Part shown: piece by piece, positions 1-6,610 of the stretch | Layout: each line of letters starts with the position of its first letter | How positions within the stretch are numbered: the stretch's first letter is position 1 | Assembly (NCBI GenBank): GCA_031273485.1 | Contig: JAISRS010000224.1 | Location: 1 to 8,484 of the forward strand | From: Prevotellaceae bacterium | GTDB taxonomy: Bacteria > Bacteroidota > Bacteroidia > Bacteroidales > UBA932 | DNA: 8,484 nt | Reading direction: 5' to 3' | Made by a program: the position numbers and the translations under genes | Notes under the pieces: model-generated | What the model was told of the DNA's origin: nothing | Databases searched by the model: none | Seen by the model: only the letters and a program-made list of their open reading frames with translations

Positions 1-104
1 TGTTGTATAAAACTTTTATATTCTGACAAATATCTATCCTTTGTCATTTGTGAACATGAAGAAAGTATAAATACCGCTAATATAACGTATGCTTTTTTAC
101 GCAT
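1..104 (-). CDS. Small lipoprotein, N-terminal part only (runs off left edge)
   Basis: This reading frame begins with ATG at 104-102 and stays open to the window edge, giving 34 codons. It is preceded by a strong Shine-Dalgarno sequence, GGAGGC, 8 nt upstream. The start of the protein is a classic lipoprotein signal peptide: basic MRKK, a hydrophobic stretch of about ten residues, then the lipobox LSSC with Cys17 as the predicted lipidated residue. The mature part visible is SQMTKDRYLSEYKSFIQ, hydrophilic and probably helical. It loosely recalls small lipoproteins with a YLxxYxxFI-type opening, but too little is present to name a family. It lies 117 bp after the stop of the coiled-coil membrane protein on the same strand. 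It could be the last gene of the same operon or the first of the next unit. The signal peptide is well supported; the function is unknown. Confidence 0.75.
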   Translation of the reverse strand, partial: MRKKAYVILAVFILSSCSQMTKDRYLSEYKSFIQ

Positions 105-112
105 TTTTGAAA

Positions 113-118
113 GCCTCC
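113..118 (-). promoter_or_regulatory. Ribosome binding site of the small lipoprotein
   Basis: GGAGGC on the minus strand sits 8 nt before the ATG at 104-102. It is among the strongest Shine-Dalgarno matches in the window. It fixes the start of this short edge gene. Confidence 0.75.
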
Positions 119-123
119 ATGTA

Positions 124-166
124 TTAATACTTGCATATTTTATCGTTTATCAACACTTCAAGTCGA
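124..166 (-). promoter_or_regulatory. Possible sigma-70-type promoter before the small lipoprotein (two overlapping readings)
   Basis: The 117-bp gap is AT-rich and holds two overlapping candidates on the minus strand. One is TCGACT (161-166), 18 nt, TAAAAT (137-142), which leaves a leader of about 25 nt before the ATG. The other is TTGATA (148-153), 18 nt, TATTAA (124-129). The second has the better -35, but would start transcription inside the Shine-Dalgarno sequence, so the first is more plausible. AT-rich DNA gives such matches by chance, so confidence is low. Confidence 0.3.
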
Positions 167-193
167 TATTGTATAATCCCATTGAAATCGACT
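161..193. repeat. Short inverted repeat in the intergenic gap
   Basis: AGTCGAT at 161-167 and ATCGACT at 187-193 form a perfect 7-bp inverted repeat around a 19-nt spacer, in the gap between the coiled-coil gene and the small lipoprotein gene. On the minus strand the distal arm overlaps a candidate -35 element. No T-run follows, so it does not look like an intrinsic terminator. It could be an operator or a weak RNA hairpin, or chance. Confidence 0.35.
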
Positions 194-221
194 ACATAAG
201 GATACAGCAATAGTCCAATCA

Positions 222-1634
222 TTATACGTTCGATACAATTGAAAGTTCCCCCTTTTTTCGAATCGTGTATCTAGTACCGTCAAATTCCATATGAGCAGGA
301 TTACAGGTTTTGATAAATCCAGATGAAATTCCACTTGTTATATCATATGCTTTTCTTATCGATTCCGTGACTTTGATTTTTTGAGAAGATTGATTGTTGT
401 ATTTATAAAAATTGAGGTACAATAATTTTTCATCTACCAATATATAAGATGCAGAGTAGCGGCCTCCTTTTTTTTCAAACTTTAAGGCTACATCACGATT
501 TTCGAATAGTTTCTGTGCGCTCTCTTCCGTTAAATCTAAATATTCCTCGTTAGGATTATCGGCCAGCCGCCTCTCCCGTTCTTTTTCGGATAAATACAAC
601 TCGGAAAAAGATTTTTTCGATTGAGGGGCATACGCGCCCGAATCCATCCATTTATTTGAACTTTCAGACTGCTGATTACCACTACCAAAATTATTTTGTT
701 CGCCCCTCGGCTTCGTATCAATCCTACTTTCGTAACGGCCTTCCGATTTCTTATTTAAACTCCTATGGCTATCAACAGCTATGTCGCTTTTTATATTTGA
801 TATATCTTTATTTGGTATATCTTTTCTCAAGTTATGGAAAACAAGAAAAATACAAATAACGAATAGTAAAAAAATTACCGCCGTAACTATAGCAATAATA
901 AATATGATTCTCTTTTCAGAATCAAAAATAAGTATGTGCATTTTTAGTTCTGTTATTTTATTTTCAAAATCAAACATTATATGTTTAAGTTCGGATGATT
1001 TCCTTTTAAAATCGGCTATGCTAGTTTGAAATAACTTTGTATCAACTTCAGATAATTTTGTTGTGAAATTGTTTGTTTCATTTTGCAGTTCAGTTAATTT
1101 CCTTTTTAAATTGGTTGATTTATCTTTAAGTTCGGTCAATTTCTCTTTAAACTTGGTTGTTTCATCTCGAAGTTCGGTCAATTTATATTTTAAATTGGTT
1201 GTTTTATTTTGTGATTCAGTTGATTTCTTTTTTAAATTGGTTATTAAATTTTTAAATATGGAAGGTTTAACTTTGGATGATTTATTTTTAAAGCCATCAA
1301 TGCCCTCTATTTTTTGGGTAAATTCGTCCATTTCTCTTTTTAATGCGTCCAGTTCGTCTTCAAAATCGGCCGTTTTGGTGGAGATTGCGTCCAGTATCGT
1401 TTGAGGTTCATTCATTCCGTTTTCGAAATCGGCCGTTTTGGGACTTGCGTCCAGTTCCATTTGAAGTTCGGTCATTTTGTTTTCAAAATCGATCATTTTT
1501 TGCTTAAATACAAACATCTTTTTTTGAATATCGGTTATTTCATCTTCAATGTGTGAATCTGAAACACCTAGCGCCCCTGCAAGTAAAGAGATTTTAACGA
1601 ACAGAAATACTAAAAGCCAGTATCTTGATTTCAT
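222..1634 (-). CDS. Coiled-coil single-pass membrane protein with a C-terminal cytoplasmic domain
   Basis: This 470-residue protein is of unknown family but has a clear layout. Residues 1-23 look like a signal peptide (basic MKSR, hydrophobic core, possible cut near ALG/VS). Residues about 28-240 are a long, charged coiled coil with repeating 14-residue (two-heptad) units of the type TNLKxKLTELxxE. Residues 242-266 are one strongly hydrophobic transmembrane helix. A polar, Ser/Asn-rich linker follows to about residue 340. Residues about 345-470 form a compact, probably mixed alpha/beta domain. The basic flank after the membrane helix (HNLRKD) puts the C-terminus in the cytoplasm and the coil in the periplasm. 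The start ATG overlaps the stop of the actin-like gene (ATGA), with GGAG 6 nt upstream. I infer that it links the cytoplasmic NTPases to the periplasm or cell wall. The topology is fairly sure; the role is a guess. Confidence 0.85.
   Translation of the reverse strand: MKSRYWLLVFLFVKISLLAGALGVSDSHIEDEITDIQKKMFVFKQKMIDFENKMTELQMELDASPKTADFENGMNEPQTILDAISTKTADFEDELDALKREMDEFTQKIEGIDGFKNKSSKVKPSIFKNLITNLKKKSTESQNKTTNLKYKLTELRDETTKFKEKLTELKDKSTNLKRKLTELQNETNNFTTKLSEVDTKLFQTSIADFKRKSSELKHIMFDFENKITELKMHILIFDSEKRIIFIIAIVTAVIFLLFVICIFLVFHNLRKDIPNKDISNIKSDIAVDSHRSLNKKSEGRYESRIDTKPRGEQNNFGSGNQQSESSNKWMDSGAYAPQSKKSFSELYLSEKERERRLADNPNEEYLDLTEESAQKLFENRDVALKFEKKGGRYSASYILVDEKLLYLNFYKYNNQSSQKIKVTESIRKAYDITSGISSGFIKTCNPAHMEFDGTRYTIRKKGELSIVSNV
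837..911 (-). other. Transmembrane helix of the coiled-coil protein
   Basis: Codons 242-266 encode about 25 almost uninterrupted hydrophobic residues (Ile, Val, Phe, Leu rich), flanked by EKR before and HNLRKD after. This is the only strong membrane segment besides the N-terminal signal. Confidence 0.85.
1035..1244 (-). repeat. Five degenerate 42-bp tandem repeats coding a 14-residue coiled-coil unit
   Basis: Codons 131-200 of the coiled-coil protein consist of five 14-residue units in register. Examples are TTNLKYKLTELRDE, TTKFKEKLTELKDK and STNLKRKLTELQNE. Each is two heptads, with hydrophobic residues at the a/d-like positions. The DNA repeats are diverged but keep the 42-bp period. Related units occur outside the array, such as IDFENKMTELQ (48-58) and FDFENKITELK (221-231). 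The array probably grew by in-frame duplication. Confidence 0.75.
1353..1454 (-). repeat. Two degenerate in-frame repeats (20- and 14-residue units)
   Basis: Codons 61-80 and 81-94 both start with LDA and contain KTADFE. At the DNA level the plus-strand string aaatcggccgttttgg occurs exactly at 1363-1378 and 1426-1441. The string gcgtccagt occurs at 1345, 1387 and 1447. The spacings of 42 and 60 bp are multiples of three, so copy-number change would keep the frame. Confidence 0.65.
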
Positions 1635-4600
1635 TTTGCTCTCCGTTTGTAAAACTCAACCGCGCTTTCGTATGCGATCTTGTACGCAAACAGGACTTTG
1701 AATATTTCCGTATCCTCTACTCCGCTTTGTCGCGCAAATTCTATAGCTTTGCCATAAGCAATACTGTAAATGTTCGGGTTTTCGATATCGCCATATGACC
1801 ATACATCTTTCTTCGTTGTTTTAATGTTAAACAACCTCCCTGGATGTAAAGGAGTATCAGTCGATGTAAGCACTTTCCAAGTTTTTTTAAAAATATTTGC
1901 TTCCTTTAAAAAATCGGCGTATGCTCCTTTAAGTTCATCATCAGAAACATTTATGTTCGTTCGTTGTATTGTATCGTCATCATTCTCAATGCTAAAGTTT
2001 TTAGCTTTCTCCTTGGCTTCCTTTGCAGCAAATTGTAATAAGGGCTGTATATCTTCAAGCAATCCCCTTGCAAGTCTATCTGCTTCCCCTGTGCGACGAT
2101 GCGGTACACAGGGTCTATTAAATATTTTTCCCCATTCATATCTATCCGTATCACCGAATAATGAACTTCCACCGCCGAATAAGTAGACATTAAAAGTACC
2201 GCTACCTGACGCCGTACCGTTTAGAAGCTTTTTCAAAATAACAATTTCGGTTAAATAGCAAATATCAATAAGATTTTGCAACTCGACTGGCAAGGTCTCC
2301 CAATCCTTAAAATCACTCATAATACATAGAAAGTTACGGCGGACATTATCAGGCATACTTCCAGTAGGATTATTTTTTTGTTCTTGTAATGCATCTTTCA
2401 AATGTCTAATTATATCACTTACATCATTACCATTATCTTGCTTTAATAGACTCTCAACTTCCGCGCCGGAAAATTTCAGATAGTCCCATATAGAATCAAG
2501 AAGAATTTGCCGCCCGGCAAAAAATATTGAACAATTTTTTTTAAGACGAATCTGTCTATTTTCTTCTTGAAATAGAGCAATATCTGTAGATAAATCCCCG
2601 ATATCAATTATTGCCGCCCCGGACTCTGCTCGAAAAGTCTTATCCTTTAATAACGAATTCGCTGTCGCAAGGGATTCAGGAAGGTACATCATATCTTCCA
2701 ATTTAATATCTGAAAGAGTTGGGAAAAATTTAGTACATTTATCTATCGCAACTCTCCAAGCTTCAGATATTACACTATAAGTTTCCGTTAGATAACAGAG
2801 GCGAAGGTGAATGGTCGAACATCGTTTGTGAATAGCTCTGTCAATAATCATTGTAAGCATGGCCTCGGCAAACATCTTCATTTGCTTTTTATCTTTACCG
2901 GCTTTTATATCCGAGTAAATTTTTTTTAGATTGGCTTGTACGATATTATTGGAATTCAACAAAATCAATTTTCCGGAACGATATAATTCAATATTATCAA
3001 TAGTTGGAAAAATATTAGTTGTTAAAATACCGAACGCGGTTTTTCCTTCTATCTTAGTTTGTTCGCGATGGATGAAGTATAGATTCCCAAATTTTGAATC
3101 TGCTTCAGTATCAGCACTCAAAGAACTAACGGCAATACTTGATACCTGTTTTTCTTCTACTAAAACAGAATCCACATCATCCTCACTTCGGTTCCGAAAA
3201 ATTATTGCACTTCGCGAACTTCCAATGTCGGCGGCAACTTCTAATGTACCAGCATCCGGTTTTTCGTGAATAAAATTCGGCATAGACTCCCAATCACTTG
3301 TATCTTTTTTATCAACAACTCTTACCGGGATAGCGCCAAGCACATCTCCTTTATACATAGCTGTCAACCAAAGCGGAATTGGTCCTTGATAAATTTCATA
3401 AAACTCTCCTGTATCTTTGAATTTAATTTTATCAAAGAAAATGTCTTGTAATGAAATAGCTTCTTTAACATTGGTTGCAAGCGGAGATGGTATATGACTT
3501 AAGTTATCCAGATTACGCCTTGCTATCCATCCATAACGCGGTGCAGGTCCATAGACATCCAGTGTAGGAAAACGTGGGAAGTAACGCATATCTTCTTTTT
3601 TATAGACTTTTAGTACATTTTGAGTCAGACCGCCGTTTTGTATTTTGCAACGCAGTTCAACGGTACTTAATTTATCGCTATTTCTTTCCTGTCTACCAAG
3701 TTCGAGGGATTCAATAGAAAAATCTTCGTTATCCGTATTTTCTATAGCTTTTTTCGAAAACGGTGGTAGAAAAGCATAAGTCTGATCACCTAATTTTATG
3801 GTTGGGGCTTTAATTCTATAATATCCTGGAGACGAACTCTCGTCATAGATAGGCAAAATCAAGATGTTTTTATTAAAAATTTCACAGTCATGCTTTAGTA
3901 TTGGAAAACTTCCAATTCCGTCACCAGGTGGTGTTTCAAACGCTTCTTTTGGTGTATCAAAAAATTCTTCATCGTTCACGCGCGCATAAATCTGACGGTA
4001 CACAGTGCCGTTATCTGCAGTAGAAAAAATATACGGATAAAATGGACTTCGGGTGTTTTTCTGCGTATCAAACCAATAAGCTAATATCCCTCGGTGTTGG
4101 TGCTCCAATCCTTTAATTATATCTTCTAATGTTCCATCATTAAACGTAAGCCCCAGTGGTGTAAAAGGATTCTCCAGCACAGGAATCGGACCTTCTGATG
4201 ATAAAAGGCCAACCAACCGGCCTTCTCTGTTACGTAAAGAGTAGATATTATCGCCTGTCTTAAGCGATTCTTTCAATTTGTCAAGAAAATATTTAAGTCC
4301 AAGCTTTTTGGTATCATATTCTTGTATATTCTCTTTCACTATTTCAATTTTATCGCCATACACCGATGCCAGAATACAACTTATTAAAAGTTTTGCGCTC
4401 TGCATAAATTTATTACCCGAGTTTTTTCCTTCAATTTCTTCTCTGAAGCGTAAAATACGATCAGCCGGATTTGAGCGCATATTGTCCGGCGGTGGTGTCG
4501 CAACGTCCATTTCTGCATGTTTCTCTTCTGCATGTTGCACTGTCTCTTCATGACAGGCCGTCAGTTTAGTGGGAATATCTCCACTCCGCCACATTGCCTC

Positions 4601-4654
4601 AGGTGCGGTACCATCGCCGGCTTTTCCCTTTGTTTCATAGGATGTAAGTATCAT
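1631..4654 (-). CDS. Large actin/Hsp70-fold ATPase-like protein
   Basis: The 1007-residue protein has an actin/Hsp70/FtsA-type ATPase core at about residues 470-865. The phosphate-1 motif is AADIGSSRSAIIF (474-486). The phosphate-2 motif is AAIIDIGDLSTDIALF (680-695). The second connecting region is around FFAGRQILLDSI (711-722), and the adenosine motif is VYLFGGGSSLFGD (823-835). These come in the order known for the superfamily. Actin and FtsA are about 375-420 residues, so this protein carries a roughly 470-residue N-terminal region and a helical tail of about 140 residues. Residues 1-62 look disordered (Pro/Glu/Ala rich, PPP); residues about 63-460 look globular, with several beta-rich stretches, and I do not recognise them. 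No signal peptide or membrane helix is evident, so it should be cytoplasmic. Large proteins with a late actin core, such as SrfB, are a comparison to test, not a claim. It overlaps both neighbouring genes by ATGA, which suggests a shared complex. Confidence 0.85.
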   Translation of the reverse strand: MILTSYETKGKAGDGTAPEAMWRSGDIPTKLTACHEETVQHAEEKHAEMDVATPPPDNMRSNPADRILRFREEIEGKNSGNKFMQSAKLLISCILASVYGDKIEIVKENIQEYDTKKLGLKYFLDKLKESLKTGDNIYSLRNREGRLVGLLSSEGPIPVLENPFTPLGLTFNDGTLEDIIKGLEHQHRGILAYWFDTQKNTRSPFYPYIFSTADNGTVYRQIYARVNDEEFFDTPKEAFETPPGDGIGSFPILKHDCEIFNKNILILPIYDESSSPGYYRIKAPTIKLGDQTYAFLPPFSKKAIENTDNEDFSIESLELGRQERNSDKLSTVELRCKIQNGGLTQNVLKVYKKEDMRYFPRFPTLDVYGPAPRYGWIARRNLDNLSHIPSPLATNVKEAISLQDIFFDKIKFKDTGEFYEIYQGPIPLWLTAMYKGDVLGAIPVRVVDKKDTSDWESMPNFIHEKPDAGTLEVAADIGSSRSAIIFRNRSEDDVDSVLVEEKQVSSIAVSSLSADTEADSKFGNLYFIHREQTKIEGKTAFGILTTNIFPTIDNIELYRSGKLILLNSNNIVQANLKKIYSDIKAGKDKKQMKMFAEAMLTMIIDRAIHKRCSTIHLRLCYLTETYSVISEAWRVAIDKCTKFFPTLSDIKLEDMMYLPESLATANSLLKDKTFRAESGAAIIDIGDLSTDIALFQEENRQIRLKKNCSIFFAGRQILLDSIWDYLKFSGAEVESLLKQDNGNDVSDIIRHLKDALQEQKNNPTGSMPDNVRRNFLCIMSDFKDWETLPVELQNLIDICYLTEIVILKKLLNGTASGSGTFNVYLFGGGSSLFGDTDRYEWGKIFNRPCVPHRRTGEADRLARGLLEDIQPLLQFAAKEAKEKAKNFSIENDDDTIQRTNINVSDDELKGAYADFLKEANIFKKTWKVLTSTDTPLHPGRLFNIKTTKKDVWSYGDIENPNIYSIAYGKAIEFARQSGVEDTEIFKVLFAYKIAYESAVEFYKRRAK
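1639..1644 (-). promoter_or_regulatory. Ribosome binding site of the coiled-coil gene
   Basis: GGAGAG lies inside the last codons of the actin-like gene, 4 nt before the ATG (6 nt from GGAG). With the ATGA stop/start overlap it points to translational coupling. Confidence 0.6.
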
Positions 4655-6141
4655 TTATTAAACTCCTCAATTTTGTTAAAAATATCTTTTATCATTTCAG
4701 CCAATATTTCTTTAGCATCCGGACCGTCAGCTATACCAACCTCATTTCTCTTTGCATATGGACTAGTCGCATATACAATATTATTCCATGTTAACTGTTT
4801 ATCAGGGAGCATTGGCCAATCATTTCGATAATTGGGTTCATCTATACATCGTCTTATTTTTTGCAATTCATCTTTATCAAAAAATCTAACAAACTCTTTT
4901 TTGTTTGTTTCGCCAAAACGGGTGTATTCTTTTATTTGAATCCAGATGTCCACAAATGAACCGAGTGTTTGAAGCCATAATTTAAGCAAACCTCGCATAT
5001 TCCCAATCGTCTTGCCATACATACTATATTTGGCAATATATTTTTTCAAGAATACCTGCCTGTTTTTTCTACCCTCACAAAAATCATCCAAATCCGCCCT
5101 TAATCCAAAGGCCAAAACGCTGATAAGACGCATAAGGTTTTTAGCGTTTTTTTCTATATCTTCTCCCAATGGTATTTCTGCCCAATCAATTATCAAACTA
5201 TCAGGGAATACCGTCTGATAAAAGCCATCCGCTTTCTCATCTAGGTCAAAACAAGCTAATGCCGCACATAGTTCGATAAGATGGAATTTTCTTGGTCCTG
5301 CTCCGTTTATTTTGAATTCACCGCAAGTATCGATATCAAATTGCGGCATTGCGGCATAGTACACACGCTTAACATTCTTTGAATCCTGCTTTAGAGTTGA
5401 AGCAAGTTCTTCCAATTGGGCTGCCGCTCGGAAATAAGCCTCCCGGTTTGTGCCAATTACGTTTACGTCATTGGCAGGAATACCAAAATAAGGGCCGAGC
5501 AAAACAAGGTCTATATCTATGGCTATACCTGTTTGTTGCGAATCATCACTTTCTTTCATATTCAGCTTTTCCAAAAGAGGTATGATTAATGAAGTTCCCA
5601 TTCCTCCCGTAATCCCGCCCACAATCACTATCCTAACTTTATGTTTATCATCGTTTAGTTTCTTAATCTCTTTGTAAAAGCTACTGTCTTTCAAGTGCTC
5701 CAGACAGGCATATACATCAAGACTTCCCCGTGACGGGTCCCTGTTATTCCCATCGTGCATAGGTTCAATTCTCTTGTCTTCAGTCCAGCACATAGCGGCC
5801 ATGTCTTTTATGGACTTATCGTTACCGATCAAGTGCATAACCGTATAATTTGGATTTTTGGCAAAGTCTACAAATTTCTGTAGATTCTGATATACACTAG
5901 GGTCAAGAGTATAGTTTTTAGCCGGTGCGCCGGGGATCGGCAACAAACCATCATAATGCTTATATTTTTCATTGGCATCTACACAGGCCGTGTATATGCC
6001 GCTCGTTGTATCCTTGTCCAAAATAAACATTTGAAACGGTTTTTGGCGATTCAAAACGGGATACAGAAGCCCTATTAACGTGCCGACTTGCGTGCCTGTG
6101 CCGCCTACTGTTACTACTACATCAATCATCGTTTTATCCAT
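4651..6141 (-). CDS. Tubulin/FtsZ-like GTPase-type protein
   Basis: This 496-residue soluble protein has features of the tubulin/FtsZ superfamily. After a first beta strand (IDVVVTV) comes a T1-like loop, GGTGTQVG (13-20), which matches the tubulin pattern GQCGNQIG at G-x-x-G-x-Q-[VI]-G. A second strand (VRIVIV) leads into GGITGGMGTS (175-184), a rearranged version of the T4 signature GGGTG[ST]G. Asn232 and Arg234 in NREAYF may be the base-contacting residues before the core helix. LIIDWAEI (316-323) resembles the FtsZ T7 loop INVDFADV, with acidic D319 and E322 in place of the catalytic pair. The family's role is GTP-dependent polymerisation. The C-terminal third (from about 370) is helical and unrecognised. 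The start is set by AAGGA 8 nt upstream. The stop overlaps the actin-like start. Other Rossmann-type folds remain possible, but the three loops in order favour tubulin. Confidence 0.75.
   Translation of the reverse strand: MDKTMIDVVVTVGGTGTQVGTLIGLLYPVLNRQKPFQMFILDKDTTSGIYTACVDANEKYKHYDGLLPIPGAPAKNYTLDPSVYQNLQKFVDFAKNPNYTVMHLIGNDKSIKDMAAMCWTEDKRIEPMHDGNNRDPSRGSLDVYACLEHLKDSSFYKEIKKLNDDKHKVRIVIVGGITGGMGTSLIIPLLEKLNMKESDDSQQTGIAIDIDLVLLGPYFGIPANDVNVIGTNREAYFRAAAQLEELASTLKQDSKNVKRVYYAAMPQFDIDTCGEFKINGAGPRKFHLIELCAALACFDLDEKADGFYQTVFPDSLIIDWAEIPLGEDIEKNAKNLMRLISVLAFGLRADLDDFCEGRKNRQVFLKKYIAKYSMYGKTIGNMRGLLKLWLQTLGSFVDIWIQIKEYTRFGETNKKEFVRFFDKDELQKIRRCIDEPNYRNDWPMLPDKQLTWNNIVYATSPYAKRNEVGIADGPDAKEILAEMIKDIFNKIEEFNK
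4663..4668 (-). promoter_or_regulatory. Ribosome binding site of the actin-like gene
   Basis: GAGGAG lies within the last codons of the tubulin-like gene, 8 nt before the ATG at 4654-4652. It supports this start over the later in-frame Met codons (21, 49, 59) and points to coupling through the ATGA overlap. Confidence 0.7.
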
Positions 6142-6149
6142 AAACTCTA

Positions 6150-6154
6150 TCCTT
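6150..6154 (-). promoter_or_regulatory. Ribosome binding site of the tubulin-like gene
   Basis: AAGGA, 8 nt before the ATG at 6141-6139, in the 21-bp gap after the membrane-protein gene. It favours this Met over the in-frame Met5, which would be 20 nt away. Confidence 0.65.
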
Positions 6155-6162
6155 ATAAAAAT

Positions 6163-6606
6163 CTATGCGCGGGGCTTAAAAACGGTAAAACTTACCGCAT
6201 TTACAACTAAATTAACAACCAAGATTATACCTGTTTCCGATATATACGCAATAAAAACCGAATCGATACCAGAATCAACGGCTAAATACATGCTGACAAA
6301 TACAACCACAAAACCTATAAAAAAGGCAATACCCGCCCAAACTACACGGGGGCGCATTCCAAGATACCTTATCGTAGGACGATTATTGGCTTTACGTCTT
6401 TCAAACGCAAAGAACCCAAGGTAGATAGCAAAAGGCAACAAAAAAGCCAAAAAAACTGTAGTAAAAAAATTAACAGCCTCATCATTAACACCTTCTTCCA
6501 AATCAATGTAGACCAATTCCATTCGCATCGAAGCTATGACAATCACCAAAGGCACTCCGACATAGGTTATACATGATCGAATAAGATTTTTCGTAGACAT
6601 TTTCAT
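6163..6606 (-). CDS. Four-helix integral membrane protein
   Basis: The protein has 147 residues when started at the ATG at 6606-6604. The open frame extends upstream to an ATG at 6654, but that would overlap the lipoprotein gene by 44 bp and lacks a good Shine-Dalgarno. The chosen ATG has AAGGAG 7 nt upstream and lies 4 bp after the previous stop. Four hydrophobic segments are seen at about residues 12-27, 47-68, 88-110 and 116-143. The loop between segments 2 and 3 is strongly basic (ERRKANNRPTIR) and the loop between 1 and 2 is acidic. By the positive-inside rule both ends and the basic loop are therefore cytoplasmic. No family is recognised and there is no obvious catalytic motif. Its position between the lipoprotein and the tubulin-like gene suggests it is the membrane adaptor or channel-like subunit of the system; that is inference. 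Confidence 0.8.
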   Translation of the reverse strand: MKMSTKNLIRSCITYVGVPLVIVIASMRMELVYIDLEEGVNDEAVNFFTTVFLAFLLPFAIYLGFFAFERRKANNRPTIRYLGMRPRVVWAGIAFFIGFVVVFVSMYLAVDSGIDSVFIAYISETGIILVVNLVVNAVSFTVFKPRA

Positions 6607-6610
6607 AAAA

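Noticed and set aside
161..193. Intrinsic terminator after the coiled-coil gene
   Set aside because: The stem is only 7 bp with a 19-nt loop, and no T-run follows on the minus strand.
1063..1404. Plus-strand open frame opposite the coiled-coil gene
   Set aside because: It is the antisense shadow of the repeat region, with Ser/Phe/Leu-rich translation and no ribosome binding site.
1035..1454. CRISPR-like array from the regularly spaced repeats
   Set aside because: Repeats are diverged, contiguous without unique spacers, in frame, and explained by coiled-coil heptads.
1951..2190. 79-codon minus-strand frame inside the actin-like gene
   Set aside because: It lies in another frame within the conserved adenosine-motif region and tail of a well-supported gene, with no independent support.
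5590..5619. P-loop (Walker A) reading of the glycine loop in the tubulin-like protein
   Set aside because: No GK[ST] follows. The loop is better explained by the tubulin T4 position after a beta strand.
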